Below, piece after piece: positions 54,606-64,000 of a stretch of 64,000 nt of DNA. This stretch comes from Terracoccus luteus (lineage in GTDB: Bacteria; Actinomycetota; Actinomycetes; Actinomycetales; Dermatophilaceae): positions 1,178,001 through 1,242,000 of the forward strand of contig NZ_RBXT01000001.1 of the NCBI RefSeq assembly GCF_003635045.1, read 5' to 3'. Under the pieces are notes generated by a model. The model saw only the letters and a list, made by a program, of their open reading frames with translations, did no database searches and was not told the origin of the DNA. A program made the position numbers and the translations under genes. Position 1 is the stretch's first letter; the number at the start of each line of letters is the position of its first letter.

Positions 54606-55856
54606 TCAGGCGCTGCGCACCACGAGGGCGACGTTGTGGCCGCCGAAGCCGAACGAGTTGTTCATCGCGGCGAGGTCGCCGTCGGGCAGGGTCTGGTGCT
54701 CGCCCGTCACGACGTTGAGCGCGATCTGGGGGTCCTGCTCGTCGAGGTTGATCGTCGCCGGGACCGTGCGGTGGTGCACGGAGAGGATCGTGACGATCGC
54801 CTCGAGGGCGCCGGCCGCCCCGAGGAGGTGGCCCGTCATCGACTTCGTCGCCGTGACCGTGAGGTCGTCGGTGCGGTGGCCGAAGGCCCGCTTGATGGCG
54901 TTGTACTCGGCGATGTCACCGACCGGCGTCGACGTCGCGTGCACGTTGATGTGGACGATGTCGTCGAGCGAGAGGTCGGCCCGCTCTACCGCGGAGACCA
55001 TCGCCCGTGAGGCGCCGGCGCCCTGGGGCTCCGGGGCGGTGATGTGGTGGGCGTCGGCGGACATCCCGACGCTGGCGAGCTCGGCATAGATCTTCGCGCC
55101 GCGGGCCTTGGCGTGCTCCTCCGACTCGAGCACGATGACGGCCGAGCCCTCGCCCAGGACGAAGCCGTCGCGACCGACGTCGTAGGGGCGCGACGCCTTC
55201 TCGGGCTCGTCGTTGCGGGTCGAGAGCGCCTGCATCGCGGCGAAGCCGGCGATGGGCAGGGGGTGGACGGCCGCCTCGGTGCCACCGGCGACGACGACGT
55301 CGGCGCGGCCCGTGCGGATCATGTCGACGGCGTAGCCCATGCCCTCGGCGCCGGAGGCGCACGCGCTGACGGGGGTGTGGGCGCCGGCCCGGGCGCCGAG
55401 GTCGAGCGACACGGCCGCAGCAGGCCCGTTCGGCATGAGCATCGGCACGGCGAGCGGGTAGACCCGGCGGGGGCCCTTCTCGCGCAGGTTGTCCCACTGG
55501 TCGAGCAGGGTCCAGACGCCGCCGATGCCGGAGCCGATGACGACGCCGAGCCGCTCGGGCTCGACCTCGGGCGTTCCGGCGTCGGCCCAGGCCTCGCGGG
55601 CCGCGATGAGGGCGTACTGGCTGGAGGGGTCGAGGCGCCGGGTCTCGACCTTGGTGAGCACCTGGTCGGGGGTCACGGCGATCGTGGCCGCGAAGGTGAC
55701 GGGCAGCTCGTACTTGGCCACCCAGTCGAACTCCATGGGTCGGGCGCCGGAACGCCCGGCGAGCAGGGCCTCCCACGTCTCCGGGACGGTGCCGGCCAGG
55801 GGCGTGGTGGCGCCGAGGCCGGTGACCACGACACGACGGTCGCGAGTGGAGGTCAT
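54606..55856 (-). CDS. fabF: Beta-ketoacyl-ACP synthase II
   Basis: 416-residue thiolase-fold enzyme. Cys166 in TPVSACASGAEG, His in HINVHATSTPVGD and His in ATKSMTGHLLGAAGA form the KAS I/II Cys-His-His triad. It elongates acyl-ACP by condensation with malonyl-ACP. Last gene of fabD-fabH-acpP-fabF. Confidence 0.96.
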   Translation of the reverse strand: MTSTRDRRVVVTGLGATTPLAGTVPETWEALLAGRSGARPMEFDWVAKYELPVTFAATIAVTPDQVLTKVETRRLDPSSQYALIAAREAWADAGTPEVEPERLGVVIGSGIGGVWTLLDQWDNLREKGPRRVYPLAVPMLMPNGPAAAVSLDLGARAGAHTPVSACASGAEGMGYAVDMIRTGRADVVVAGGTEAAVHPLPIAGFAAMQALSTRNDEPEKASRPYDVGRDGFVLGEGSAVIVLESEEHAKARGAKIYAELASVGMSADAHHITAPEPQGAGASRAMVSAVERADLSLDDIVHINVHATSTPVGDIAEYNAIKRAFGHRTDDLTVTATKSMTGHLLGAAGALEAIVTILSVHHRTVPATINLDEQDPQIALNVVTGEHQTLPDGDLAAMNNSFGFGGHNVALVVRSA

Positions 55857-55980
55857 GGTGACGTGCTCCTCAGGGGTCGGGGTGCGCTTGTCGGGGTTGG
55901 TGCGCCGCCCAGAGGTGTCGGACGGGTGTCAGGCGGATGCCGGGTGGTGCCGAGTGCTGCCGTGCGGTGTGGGGCGGCCC

Positions 55981-56037
55981 GGGTGGGCCGGGTGGGCCGG
56001 GTGGGCCGGAGCCGGCCGGCACCCGCGGGTGCCGGCC
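55981..56037. repeat. 9-bp tandem repeat and hairpin between acpP and fabF
   Basis: Unit GGGTGGGCC occurs three times (55981-56007), followed by the palindrome GGCCGGCACCCG/CGGGTGCCGGCC (56014-56037). The 191-bp acpP-fabF gap thus carries a probable attenuating hairpin, which would help make acpP the most abundant product. Confidence 0.7.
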
Positions 56038-56047
56038 GACCGGTGGC

Positions 56048-56296
56048 TCAGGACTGCGCGTTGTTGATGAACGTGACGGCGTCGCGCACCGTCTTGAGGT
56101 TCTTGACCTCGCTGTCGGGGATGCGCACGCCGAACTTCTCCTCGGCGTTGACGACGATCGTCATCATCGACAGCGAGTCGATGTCGAGGTCCTCGGTGAA
56201 GGACTTGTCCATCTCCACCGACGCGGTGTCGAGGCCGGTCTCCTCGTTGACGATCTCGGCGAGACCCTCGAGGATCTCCTGCTCGGACTGAGCCAT
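56048..56296 (-). CDS. acpP: Acyl carrier protein
   Basis: 82 residues from ATG 56296 (AAGGAG upstream). Ser41 in EDLDIDSLSMMTIVVNAEEKFGV is the 4'-phosphopantetheine attachment site. Acidic four-helix carrier of the growing acyl chain. An in-frame upstream start would cover the ribosome-binding site. Confidence 0.97.
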   Translation of the reverse strand: MAQSEQEILEGLAEIVNEETGLDTASVEMDKSFTEDLDIDSLSMMTIVVNAEEKFGVRIPDSEVKNLKTVRDAVTFINNAQS

Positions 56297-56374
56297 GTCT
56301 GTGCTCCTTGGGTTGGGTGCGTGTCGCTGCAATGGCCCGAATGACCCGTCGGGACCGGCGGGAGCTGGTGCCCG

Positions 56375-57427
56375 TTAGGGCAGGACGACGACCTGGGCGG
56401 CGTAGACGAGGCCCGCGCCGAAGCCGATCTGCAGGGCCAGGCCGCCGCTCGGGATCTCCTTCTCGGCGAGCATGCGCGCGGTCGCGATCGGCACGGAGGC
56501 CGCCGACGTGTTCGCGGTCGTGACGATGTCGCGGGCGACGGGGATGTCGGCCGGCAGCTTGAGCTGCTTGACCATCGCGTCGATGATGCGGATGTTCGCC
56601 TGGTGCGGGATGAAGGCGTCGAGGTCGTCGGCGGTGATGCCGGCCTTGTCGATGGCCTGCTGCGCGACCGGGGCCATGCCCCAGACGGCCCAGCGGAAGA
56701 CGGTCTGGCCCTGCATGCCGATCGCCGGCCACAGGTCCTTGTCCTGCTGCGACTCCTGCCACGACCCGCGCAGGTCGGTCCAGGCCTGGCGCTGGGTGAT
56801 GGCGTCGCGCTGGGTGCCGTCGGAGCCCCACACCGTCGGCCCGATGCCGGGGGTGTCGCTCGGTCCGATGACGCAGGCACCCGCGCCGTCGCCGAAGATG
56901 AACGCGCTGCCGCGGTCGTAGGGGTCGGTGAAGTCGCTGAGCTTCTCGACCCCGACGACGAGGACGTAGTCGGCGGAGCCGCCCTTGACCATGTCGCTCG
57001 CCATCGTCACGCCGTAGCAGTAGCCGGCGCAGGCGGCGGAAATGTCGACGGCGGGCGCCGTCGAGCCCAGGCGTGCGGCGAGCTCGGGGGCCGCCGCGGG
57101 CGTCTGGTAGGGGTGGGTGACGGTGGCGACGAGCACGAAGCCGACCTGCTCGGGCGCGATCCCGGCGTGCTCGAGCGCGGCCCGCGAGGCCTTCTCGGCC
57201 ATGTCGATGACCGACTCGTCGGCGGCGGCGAAGTGCCGGCTGACGATGCCCGACCGCTCGCGGATCCACTCGTCGCTCGAGTCGATCTTGCCGATGATCT
57301 CGGAGTTCATGACGACCCGCTCGGGCCGGTACTGGCCGACGCCCATCATGCGCGACTCACGGGCCGCGCCGGAGCCGACGATCGTGCCGGTGCCCTTGGG
57401 GACGGTGTGCTGGACGTTGTCGGTCAC
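56375..57427 (-). CDS. fabH: Beta-ketoacyl-ACP synthase III
   Basis: 350 residues, GTG start with GAAGG upstream. Cys133 in DISAACAGYCYG, His in FIPHQANIRIID, Asn in TTANTSAASVPIA complete the Cys-His-Asn triad. It starts fatty-acid synthesis from an acyl-CoA primer; in this group branched primers are probable. The 106-bp gap to fabD (57428-57533) shows no clear site. Confidence 0.96.
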   Translation of the reverse strand: MTDNVQHTVPKGTGTIVGSGAARESRMMGVGQYRPERVVMNSEIIGKIDSSDEWIRERSGIVSRHFAAADESVIDMAEKASRAALEHAGIAPEQVGFVLVATVTHPYQTPAAAPELAARLGSTAPAVDISAACAGYCYGVTMASDMVKGGSADYVLVVGVEKLSDFTDPYDRGSAFIFGDGAGACVIGPSDTPGIGPTVWGSDGTQRDAITQRQAWTDLRGSWQESQQDKDLWPAIGMQGQTVFRWAVWGMAPVAQQAIDKAGITADDLDAFIPHQANIRIIDAMVKQLKLPADIPVARDIVTTANTSAASVPIATARMLAEKEIPSGGLALQIGFGAGLVYAAQVVVLP

Positions 57428-57533
57428 GTGAACCTTCTGTCGGTGACGGGGGCGAGGGGGTGGGCGAGCATCGGGGTCGCACGGGCCGTGCGCGACCGTC
57501 GTGGATGCCGGTGGGCCGGGTCGCGGGGTGCGC

Positions 57534-58481
57534 TCACCCGGCGTGGTCGGCGACGAGGCGCCGGGCGGCGTCGAGGTCGTCGGGGGTCTTGAGGGCGAGG
57601 GTCTCGACGCCCTTCATGGCGCGCTTCGCCAGCCCGACGAGGGTGCCGGCCGGCGGGATCTCGATGAGGCCGGTCACGCCGAGGTCGAGCATCGTCTGCA
57701 TGCAGAGGTCCCAGCGCACGGGGTTGCTCACCTGTCGCACGAGCCGGCCGAGCACCTCCGCGCCGTCCGACACGGGGGCGCCGTCGGCGTTCGAGAGCAG
57801 GGTCACCTGCGGCGCCGCGGTCGTCATCGCGCGGGAGTACCCGTCGAGGACGTCGACGGCAGGCGCCATGTGGTGGGTGTGGAAGGCGCCGGCGACCTGC
57901 AGCGGGATGACGCGGGCCTTGGCCGGGGGCTGCGTCGCGAACGCCTCGATCTGCTCGAGCGTGCCGGCGGCCACGACCTGACCGCCGCCGTTGACGTTGG
58001 CCGGCGTCAGACCGGCGGCGTCGATGGCGGCGAGCACCTCGTCGGGGTCGCCCCCGAGCACCGCCGCCATGCCGGTCGGGGTGACGGCGCTCGCCGAGGC
58101 CATGCCGCGCCCGCGCTCCCGCACGAAGACCATGGCGGCCTCGGCGGACAGGACGCCGGCGGCCGCGGCCGCCGTGATCTCGCCGACGGAGTGGCCGGCG
58201 GTCACCGAGCCGGCGGGCAGCGCGGCTGCGGCGGACGCCGTGCTCGGGTCGTCGGCGAGCAGCGCGGGCAGGGCGAGCAGGCCGGCGCCGACGATGAGCG
58301 GCTGGGCCACCGCGGTGTCCTTGATCGTGTCGGCGTCGCTCTCGGTGCCGTGGGCCACGAGGTCGACACCGGCGGCCGCCCCGAGCCACGCGAGGCGGTC
58401 GCGGGCACCCGCGAGCCCGAGCCAGGGGGTGAGGAAGCCGGGGGTCTGGGAGCCCTGTCCAGGGCAGACGATCGCGAGCAC
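57534..58481 (-). CDS. fabD: Malonyl-CoA:ACP transacylase
   Basis: 315 residues, GTG start. GQGSQ at 8-12, Ser98 in AGHSVGEITAAAAAG and His in VAGAFHTHHMAPA form the acyltransferase site. It loads malonyl onto ACP. First gene of the fab cluster, after the regulator. Confidence 0.96.
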   Translation of the reverse strand: MLAIVCPGQGSQTPGFLTPWLGLAGARDRLAWLGAAAGVDLVAHGTESDADTIKDTAVAQPLIVGAGLLALPALLADDPSTASAAAALPAGSVTAGHSVGEITAAAAAGVLSAEAAMVFVRERGRGMASASAVTPTGMAAVLGGDPDEVLAAIDAAGLTPANVNGGGQVVAAGTLEQIEAFATQPPAKARVIPLQVAGAFHTHHMAPAVDVLDGYSRAMTTAAPQVTLLSNADGAPVSDGAEVLGRLVRQVSNPVRWDLCMQTMLDLGVTGLIEIPPAGTLVGLAKRAMKGVETLALKTPDDLDAARRLVADHAG

Positions 58482-58541
58482 GGTCTCAGCCTTCCTCGTT
58501 ACCGGCGGGGAGCAGGCCGCCGAATGCCACCAAGTCGGAGG

Positions 58542-59825
58542 TCATAGGTTGGAGGATTCCTCCAAACCGCGGCGACCCACGGGAGCGGGCTGGCCGGCAT
58601 CCGACAGCCCCACGGCAGGCCCGGGGGTGGCACCGGTGCCGCCGAGCCGACCCAGCGTCACGGCGACCCGGACGGCCCACGCGTCGCGCGGGCGGGTCAG
58701 GTCGTAGCCGGTGACGTCGGTGATGCGCGCGAGGCGGTAGCGCACGGTGTTGGGGTGCACGAAGAGGGCGCGGGCGCTGGCCTCGAGGGAGCCGCCGTGC
58801 TCGAAGTAGGCGGTCGCGGTCTCGAGCAGCGGCGACTGCGACGACTGCGCCGACTCGGTGAGCGGGCGGTGGGCGCGGTCGAGCAGGCGGCGGCGGGCGG
58901 GGAGGTCGCCGGCGAGGGCCCGCTCGGGGAGCAGCTCGTCGGACTCCACGACGCGGGGGGCGCCGGGCCAGGCGACGGCGGCGGTCAGCCCGCTCAGGGC
59001 GGCGCGGGCCGAGCGGCCGGCGGCGAAGAGGTGGGGCACGGTGGGGCCGACGACCACCGGTCCGGGGCCGAAGCGGTCGGCGACGTGCTCGACGACGGGC
59101 AGTGGGTCGCGGGTGCCGCCGACGATGGCGATGAGCCGGTCGCGCTGCACGATCGCGAGGGCCTCGACCCCGAGGTGGCGCGCGGCGCGGCGCAGGCTGT
59201 CGACCGTGGCCGCGGGCGCGTCGGGCGAGCTGGCGGCGAGGGGCGCGCGCCCGACGACGAAGGTGACGCCCGCGACGTCGTCCCAGCCCAGGGCGGCGGC
59301 GCGCGACTGCATCGAGTCGTCGGCCTCGCCCCTCAGCACGGCGTCGACGACGAGGGCCTCGAGCCGGGCGTCCCAGGCTCCGCGCGCCTCGGCGGCGCCG
59401 GCGTAGACCTCGGCGGCGGCGAAGGCGATCTCGCGCGAGAACCGCAGCACCGACTCGAGCACGAGCTGCTCGTCACCCGGCCCGGCGAGCGAGGTGGCCC
59501 GGGCCTCGACGACGTCGACGACGGTGCGCACGAGGTCGAGGGTGTGGCGCAGGCTGACGGCGCGGGTGAGCTCCTGCGGGGCGTTGGCGAAGATCGAGAT
59601 CGCGGAGGGGGCGTGCCGCTCGCGCTGGCGCAGCCACTCGACGAACTGCGAGATGCCGGCCTGGGCGACGAGGCCGACCTGCGAGCGCTGGGCGGCGGAC
59701 AGCTCGCGGTACCAGCCGAGGGTCTCGTCCATGCGGGCCATCGCGAGGCGGGCGAGCTCGCCCGCGCTCTGCTCGACCGTGTGCGCCGTCCCCTCGCCCG
59801 GGAGGCGGCGCGGGGGCGAGGTCAC
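58542..59825 (-). CDS. fasR: FasR-type PucR/CdaR-family transcriptional regulator
   Basis: 427 residues. The N-terminal helical region is followed by a GGDEF-like regulator core (about 140-270) and the C-terminal PucR HTH LLETATAYFEHGGSLEASARALFVHPNTVRYRLARITDVTGYDL. Position directly before fabD matches FasR of Streptomyces, which activates the fab operon. A palindrome over its last codons is the likely target. The start is leaderless GTG 59825: minus-strand TAGGGT 6 nt upstream. PucR-family regulators sense small molecules; the ligand is unknown. Confidence 0.87.
   Translation of the reverse strand: MTSPPRRLPGEGTAHTVEQSAGELARLAMARMDETLGWYRELSAAQRSQVGLVAQAGISQFVEWLRQRERHAPSAISIFANAPQELTRAVSLRHTLDLVRTVVDVVEARATSLAGPGDEQLVLESVLRFSREIAFAAAEVYAGAAEARGAWDARLEALVVDAVLRGEADDSMQSRAAALGWDDVAGVTFVVGRAPLAASSPDAPAATVDSLRRAARHLGVEALAIVQRDRLIAIVGGTRDPLPVVEHVADRFGPGPVVVGPTVPHLFAAGRSARAALSGLTAAVAWPGAPRVVESDELLPERALAGDLPARRRLLDRAHRPLTESAQSSQSPLLETATAYFEHGGSLEASARALFVHPNTVRYRLARITDVTGYDLTRPRDAWAVRVAVTLGRLGGTGATPGPAVGLSDAGQPAPVGRRGLEESSNL
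58549..58565. promoter_or_regulatory. Palindrome upstream of fabD (probable FasR operator)
   Basis: TTGGAGGA-T-TCCTCCAA, a perfect 8+1+8 inverted repeat lying in the last codons of fasR, 68-84 nt before the fabD start. Its place fits activation of the fab operon. Confidence 0.65.
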
Positions 59826-59831
59826 CGGCCC

Positions 59832-59837
59832 ACCCTA
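59832..59837 (-). promoter_or_regulatory. -10 box of leaderless fasR
   Basis: Minus-strand TAGGGT, 6 nt before GTG 59825. Confidence 0.6.
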
Positions 59838-59913
59838 GTGGCGGGCCGGCATCCGGCACCGGGCCGAGAGGCCGAGCGCGACTTGTGGTTGCCCGACAAC
59901 CCCGACACCCCAG

Positions 59914-59937
59914 ACCGTCGAAGGGCCAGTTCCCGAC
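59914..59937 (-). repeat. 24-bp intergenic repeat, copy 2 (inverted)
   Basis: Minus-strand copy with GGAACTGGCC and TCGACGGT cores; it can pair with copy 3 to form a long hairpin. Confidence 0.75.
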
Positions 59938-59947
59938 GCGGGTTGGC

Positions 59948-59971
59948 GACGGCAACTGGCCTCTCGACGGT
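59948..59971 (+). repeat. 24-bp intergenic repeat, copy 3
   Basis: Same unit with GGCAACTGG at the start; 10 bp after copy 2 in the opposite orientation. Confidence 0.75.
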
Positions 59972-59980
59972 GCAGAGCCC

Positions 59981-60004
59981 GCCGGGAAGTGGCCCCTCGA
60001 CGGT
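59981..60004 (+). repeat. 24-bp intergenic repeat, copy 4
   Basis: Same unit with GGGAAGTGGCC; directly after copy 3 and close to the end of the SRPBCC gene. Confidence 0.75.
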
Positions 60005-60021
60005 GCTCGTCAGTGCTGGGG

Positions 60022-60486
60022 TCAGCCGGCGACGGCGGACGCGAGCCGGCCGAGCGACTGCTCGAGGTCACCCTCGCTGACGAGCGGGAAGTGCACCTTG
60101 GACAGGATCTCCTTGTCGGTCACCTTGCCCCAGTCGTAGGTGAGCGTGACGTCGGTCGTGTCGGCGCCGGTGGGCTGCAGCTCCCACATCCACTCCCACC
60201 CGGGCGGCTCGGTGCCCGCGGGCGCCGTCTTCCACGCGATGAGCTTGTTGTGGTCGTAGCCGGTGACCGTGTTGTCGGTCTGGTACTCGCCGCCCATGTG
60301 CGCGCCCTCCATGTTCATGCGGAAGACGTCACCGACCTTCTGGATGCGCTCGGCCTTCTCGTCGGAACGCACGAACCCCGAGCCGTCGAGCTCGGCGTGG
60401 CGCTTCGGGTTGCTCAGCACGTCGAACAGGTCGGCGGCCGACGCGTCGATGCTGCGTTGCACGGTGATCTTCGTGTTCTCGGTCAT
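60022..60486 (-). CDS. SRPBCC family protein
   Basis: 154 residues. START-like hydrophobic-cavity fold: ITVQRSIDASAADLFDVLSNPKRHAELDGSG opens it and EWMWELQPTGADTTDVTLTYDWGKV lies in the beta sheet. Binds a lipid-like or aromatic ligand or acts in stress (polyketide-cyclase/AHSA1-like group). No partner gene; role unknown. Confidence 0.87.
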   Translation of the reverse strand: MTENTKITVQRSIDASAADLFDVLSNPKRHAELDGSGFVRSDEKAERIQKVGDVFRMNMEGAHMGGEYQTDNTVTGYDHNKLIAWKTAPAGTEPPGWEWMWELQPTGADTTDVTLTYDWGKVTDKEILSKVHFPLVSEGDLEQSLGRLASAVAG

Positions 60487-60601
60487 GCACGGGTGGTACC
60501 CGCTCCGTGCGTCCGGCCCGACACCGGTTCTTCACCACCTCGACGGCAGGCGTAGGGCTGGTGGTCGCCCGCCGCGTCGGCCCAGGCGCTGTGCTGTCGC
60601 C

Positions 60602-61804
60602 ATGAGACGATCCTCCATCATGCTCACCGTGTCCGTCGCCGTCGCCGCGCTCGTCCCGGTGGCCGCCGCCACGTCGTCGGCGGCCCTCGGCCTGCGCCCG
60701 GCCACGACCACCGCCGACACGGTGTCGACCCTCACCGCCGGTCGCGCGGAGGGCGCCGCCCCCCTCGTCATCGGGCACCGCGGCGCCTCCGGCTACCGCC
60801 CCGAGCACACCCTCGCCAGCTACGAGCTGGCCGCCCGCATGGGCGCCGACTTCATCGAGCCCGACCTCGTCTCGACGAAGGACGGCGTGCTCGTCGCCCG
60901 GCACGAGCCGGAGATCGGCGGCACGACCGACGTCGCCGACCACCCCGAGTTCGCCGACCGTCGCGTGACGAAGATGCTCGACGGCGTCGCCGTCACGGGC
61001 TGGTGGACCACCGACTTCACCCTCGCCGAGCTCAAGACGCTGCGCGCCAAGGAGCGACTGCCGCTCATCCGGCAGGAGAACACCCTGTGGGACGAGCGGT
61101 TCGAGGTCCCGACGTTCGAGGAGGTGCTCACCCTGCGCGAGCGCCTGAGCCGCGAGCTGCGCCGGCCCATCGGCGTCTACCCCGAGACCAAGCACCCGAC
61201 GTTCTTCAAGCAGCTCGGCCTCGCCCTCGAGCCCAGGGTGGTGCGCGCCCTGCGCACGCACGACCTCGACCGGCGCAACGCCCCGGTCTTCGTGCAGTCG
61301 TTCGAGCTGACCAACCTCGGCACCCTGCGCAACCTCTACGGCCTGCGCGTCCCGCTCGTCTTCCTCACCTCCGCGAGCGGCGCCCCCTACGACCTCGTCG
61401 CCAGGGGTGACCCGCGCACCTACGCCGACCTCACGACGGCGCCGAGCCTCAGGAAGCTCGCCCGCACCATCAACGGGCTCGGCCCCGACAAGGCACAGGT
61501 CATCCCGCGCAACGCCGACGGCACCCTCGCGGCGTCCGCCACGAGCCTCGTCACCGACGCCCACGCCGCCGGTCTTCAGGTGCACCCGTACACCTTCCGG
61601 GCCGAGAACACCTTCCTGCCCGTCGACTACCGCACCGGCACGTCGGACGCCGACTTCGGCCGCGCCCTCGACGAGCAGGTGCGCTACCTCGAGACCGGCA
61701 TCGACGGACTCTTCACCGACCAGCCCGACATCGGGGTGGCCGCCCGCGACGCGTTCGTCGCCGAGCAGTCGCGCGCCGCGGCAGGGGAGCGGCGGGCCTC
61801 CTGA
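60602..61804 (+). CDS. Secreted glycerophosphodiester phosphodiesterase
   Basis: 400 residues. Signal peptide (1-28). GDPD TIM barrel: HRGASGYRPEHTLASYELAARMGADFIEPDLVSTKDGVLVARHE supplies the His-Arg pair, metal ligands Glu/Asp and second His; PIGVYPETKHPTFFKQLGL gives the later Glu and Lys; GIDGLFTDQPD closes the barrel. It hydrolyses glycerophosphodiesters from lipid or teichoic acid turnover outside the cell. No clear ribosome-binding site before ATG 60602. Confidence 0.93.
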   Translation: MRRSSIMLTVSVAVAALVPVAAATSSAALGLRPATTTADTVSTLTAGRAEGAAPLVIGHRGASGYRPEHTLASYELAARMGADFIEPDLVSTKDGVLVARHEPEIGGTTDVADHPEFADRRVTKMLDGVAVTGWWTTDFTLAELKTLRAKERLPLIRQENTLWDERFEVPTFEEVLTLRERLSRELRRPIGVYPETKHPTFFKQLGLALEPRVVRALRTHDLDRRNAPVFVQSFELTNLGTLRNLYGLRVPLVFLTSASGAPYDLVARGDPRTYADLTTAPSLRKLARTINGLGPDKAQVIPRNADGTLAASATSLVTDAHAAGLQVHPYTFRAENTFLPVDYRTGTSDADFGRALDEQVRYLETGIDGLFTDQPDIGVAARDAFVAEQSRAAAGERRAS

Positions 61805-61829
61805 CCCGCCGCCGGCCTGACCGCGCGGA

Positions 61830-61877
61830 CACGCGAAGGGCCCCCTCGACCACGTGGTCGGGGGGGCCCTTCGCGTG
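61830..61877. terminator. Bidirectional terminator, GDPD / argG
   Basis: Very long stem: 24 nt (61830-61853) pair with 61854-61877 with one wobble; the effective loop is the CACGTG centre. Confidence 0.92.
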
Positions 61878-61886
61878 ACGGACCGG

Positions 61887-63365
<1,479 letters not shown>

Positions 63366-63374
63366 TCACGGCGC

Positions 63375-63408
63375 GCGGCCCGGCCCCCGAGGTCGGGGAC
63401 CGGGCCGC
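63375..63408. terminator. aceE terminator
   Basis: 16-bp arms (63375-63390 and 63393-63408), one mismatch, between the aceE stop and the argG promoter. Confidence 0.75.
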
Positions 63409-63438
63409 ACGGCATCCGTGACGATCGTGACGACGGGG

Positions 63439-64000
63439 TCAGCTCTCGCCGCCCGCGTTGCCCGACGTGCCGGCGGTGACGTCGTCGAGCCTGTACTTCG
63501 CGGCCGCCTTGGCGGGCACGTCGGCGTCGACCTTTCCGTCACGGGCGAGCAGCTGCAGCGTGCGCACCGCGACGGACGGGCCGTCGATGTGGAAGAACCG
63601 GCGGGCCGCGGCGCGGGTGTCGCTGAAGCCGAAGCCGTCGGCGCCCAGGGTCGCGTACGTGCCGGGGACCCACTCGCGGATCTGGTCCTGCACCGCGCGC
63701 ATGTAGTCGGACACGCCGACCACGGGCCCCTCGGTGCCCTCGAGGCACTGGGTCACCCACGGCACCCGGCGCTCCTCGTCGGGGCGCAGGAACTCCTGGG
63801 CGTCGGCCTCGAGGCCGTCACGGCGCAGCTCGTTCCACGACGTCACCGACCACACGTCGGCGGCGACGCCCCAGTCGTCGGCGAGCAGCTGCTGCGCCTC
63901 GAGCGCCCACGGCACCCCGACACCGGAGCCGAGGAGCTGGGCCTTCGGCGCGTCGTGGGTCCAGCCGCTCGTGTCGGCCCGGGCGATCTTGTGCATGCCG
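63439..64000 (-). CDS. aceE: Pyruvate dehydrogenase E1 component, C-terminal part
   Basis: About 187 residues, cut by the right edge. The sequence LLGSGVGVPWALEAQQLLADDWGVAADVWSVTSWNELRRDGLEAD...PYMRAV-like...GTYATLGADGFGFSDTRAAARRFFHIDGPSVAVRTLQLLA is the transketolase C-terminal domain of homodimeric AceE (E1p), which decarboxylates pyruvate with thiamine diphosphate and passes acetyl to E2. The GFSDTR...FFHID end is diagnostic for the alpha2-type rather than the alpha2beta2 enzyme. Confidence 0.95.
   Translation of the reverse strand, partial: GMHKIARADTSGWTHDAPKAQLLGSGVGVPWALEAQQLLADDWGVAADVWSVTSWNELRRDGLEADAQEFLRPDEERRVPWVTQCLEGTEGPVVGVSDYMRAVQDQIREWVPGTYATLGADGFGFSDTRAAARRFFHIDGPSVAVRTLQLLARDGKVDADVPAKAAAKYRLDDVTAGTSGNAGGES

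Overview
The window is about 73% G+C with dense gene packing, GTG/TTG starts, many leaderless genes and a very actinobacterial gene set: hrcA-dnaJ2-rsmE, phoH-ybeY-CNNM/CBS-era, recO-uppS, gluABCD, a FasR-type regulator next to fabD-fabH-acpP-fabF, DUF3097, DUF3145, DUF6703 and a mycothiol-dependent-type maleylpyruvate isomerase homologue. This points to a Micrococcales actinomycete, most likely of the Intrasporangiaceae type. The family assignment is inferred from gene content and order, not from a database match. The window is ordinary chromosome: I see no prophage, insertion sequence, CRISPR array or obvious genomic island.

Layout. 1-5.4 kb: an SMR exporter cut by the left edge, hemW, an aldehyde dehydrogenase and a secreted CHAP protein. 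5.4-9.6 kb: DUF3097, then the heat-shock group hrcA-dnaJ-rsmE behind a CIRCE operator. 9.7-17.9 kb: a sigma factor with a membrane-anchored GerMN/Gmad2 protein, then HIT, S10 carboxypeptidase, phoH, ybeY, a CNNM/CBS protein and era. 18-24.5 kb: a membrane protein/regulator pair with its own operator, leuA behind a leaderless Leu-rich leader peptide and attenuator, a mycothiol-dependent-type enzyme, alkB, recO and uppS. 24.6-32.2 kb: a large subtilase and the zinc regulon znuA-znuC-znuB-zur under a tandem Zur operator, then DUF6703. 32.3-41.5 kb: glyS, a HEAT protein, a DUF559/AbiEi-like protein, rhodanese, alpha/beta hydrolase, dusB, two small unknowns, YdeI and dgt. 41.6-47.9 kb: dnaG, tRNA-Asn and the glutamate ABC transporter gluABCD. 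47.9-53.2 kb: an M23 peptidase, an atypical subtilase and a CAT-anticodon tRNA. 53.3-60 kb: Rieske, DUF3145 and the type II fatty-acid synthase cluster with its regulator. 60-64 kb: SRPBCC, a glycerophosphodiesterase, argG behind an ArgR-like operator, and the C-terminal part of aceE.

Regulation can be read unusually well here. CIRCE, Zur, Leu attenuation, an ArgR-like box, a probable FasR operator and many TANNNT boxes exactly 6-7 nt before a start codon are visible. Together they tie amino-acid synthesis, zinc homeostasis, heat shock and lipid synthesis to local signals.

The least explained structure is repetitive. Four intergenic hairpins, each exactly 44 bp, include three that bracket a HEAT-repeat gene and a DUF559 (endonuclease-fold) gene at 33.8-35.6 kb. 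A separate 24-bp intergenic repeat has four copies. The heptamer GGATGCC/GGCATCC is strongly over-represented on both strands, inside genes (using otherwise rare codons) and inside terminators.
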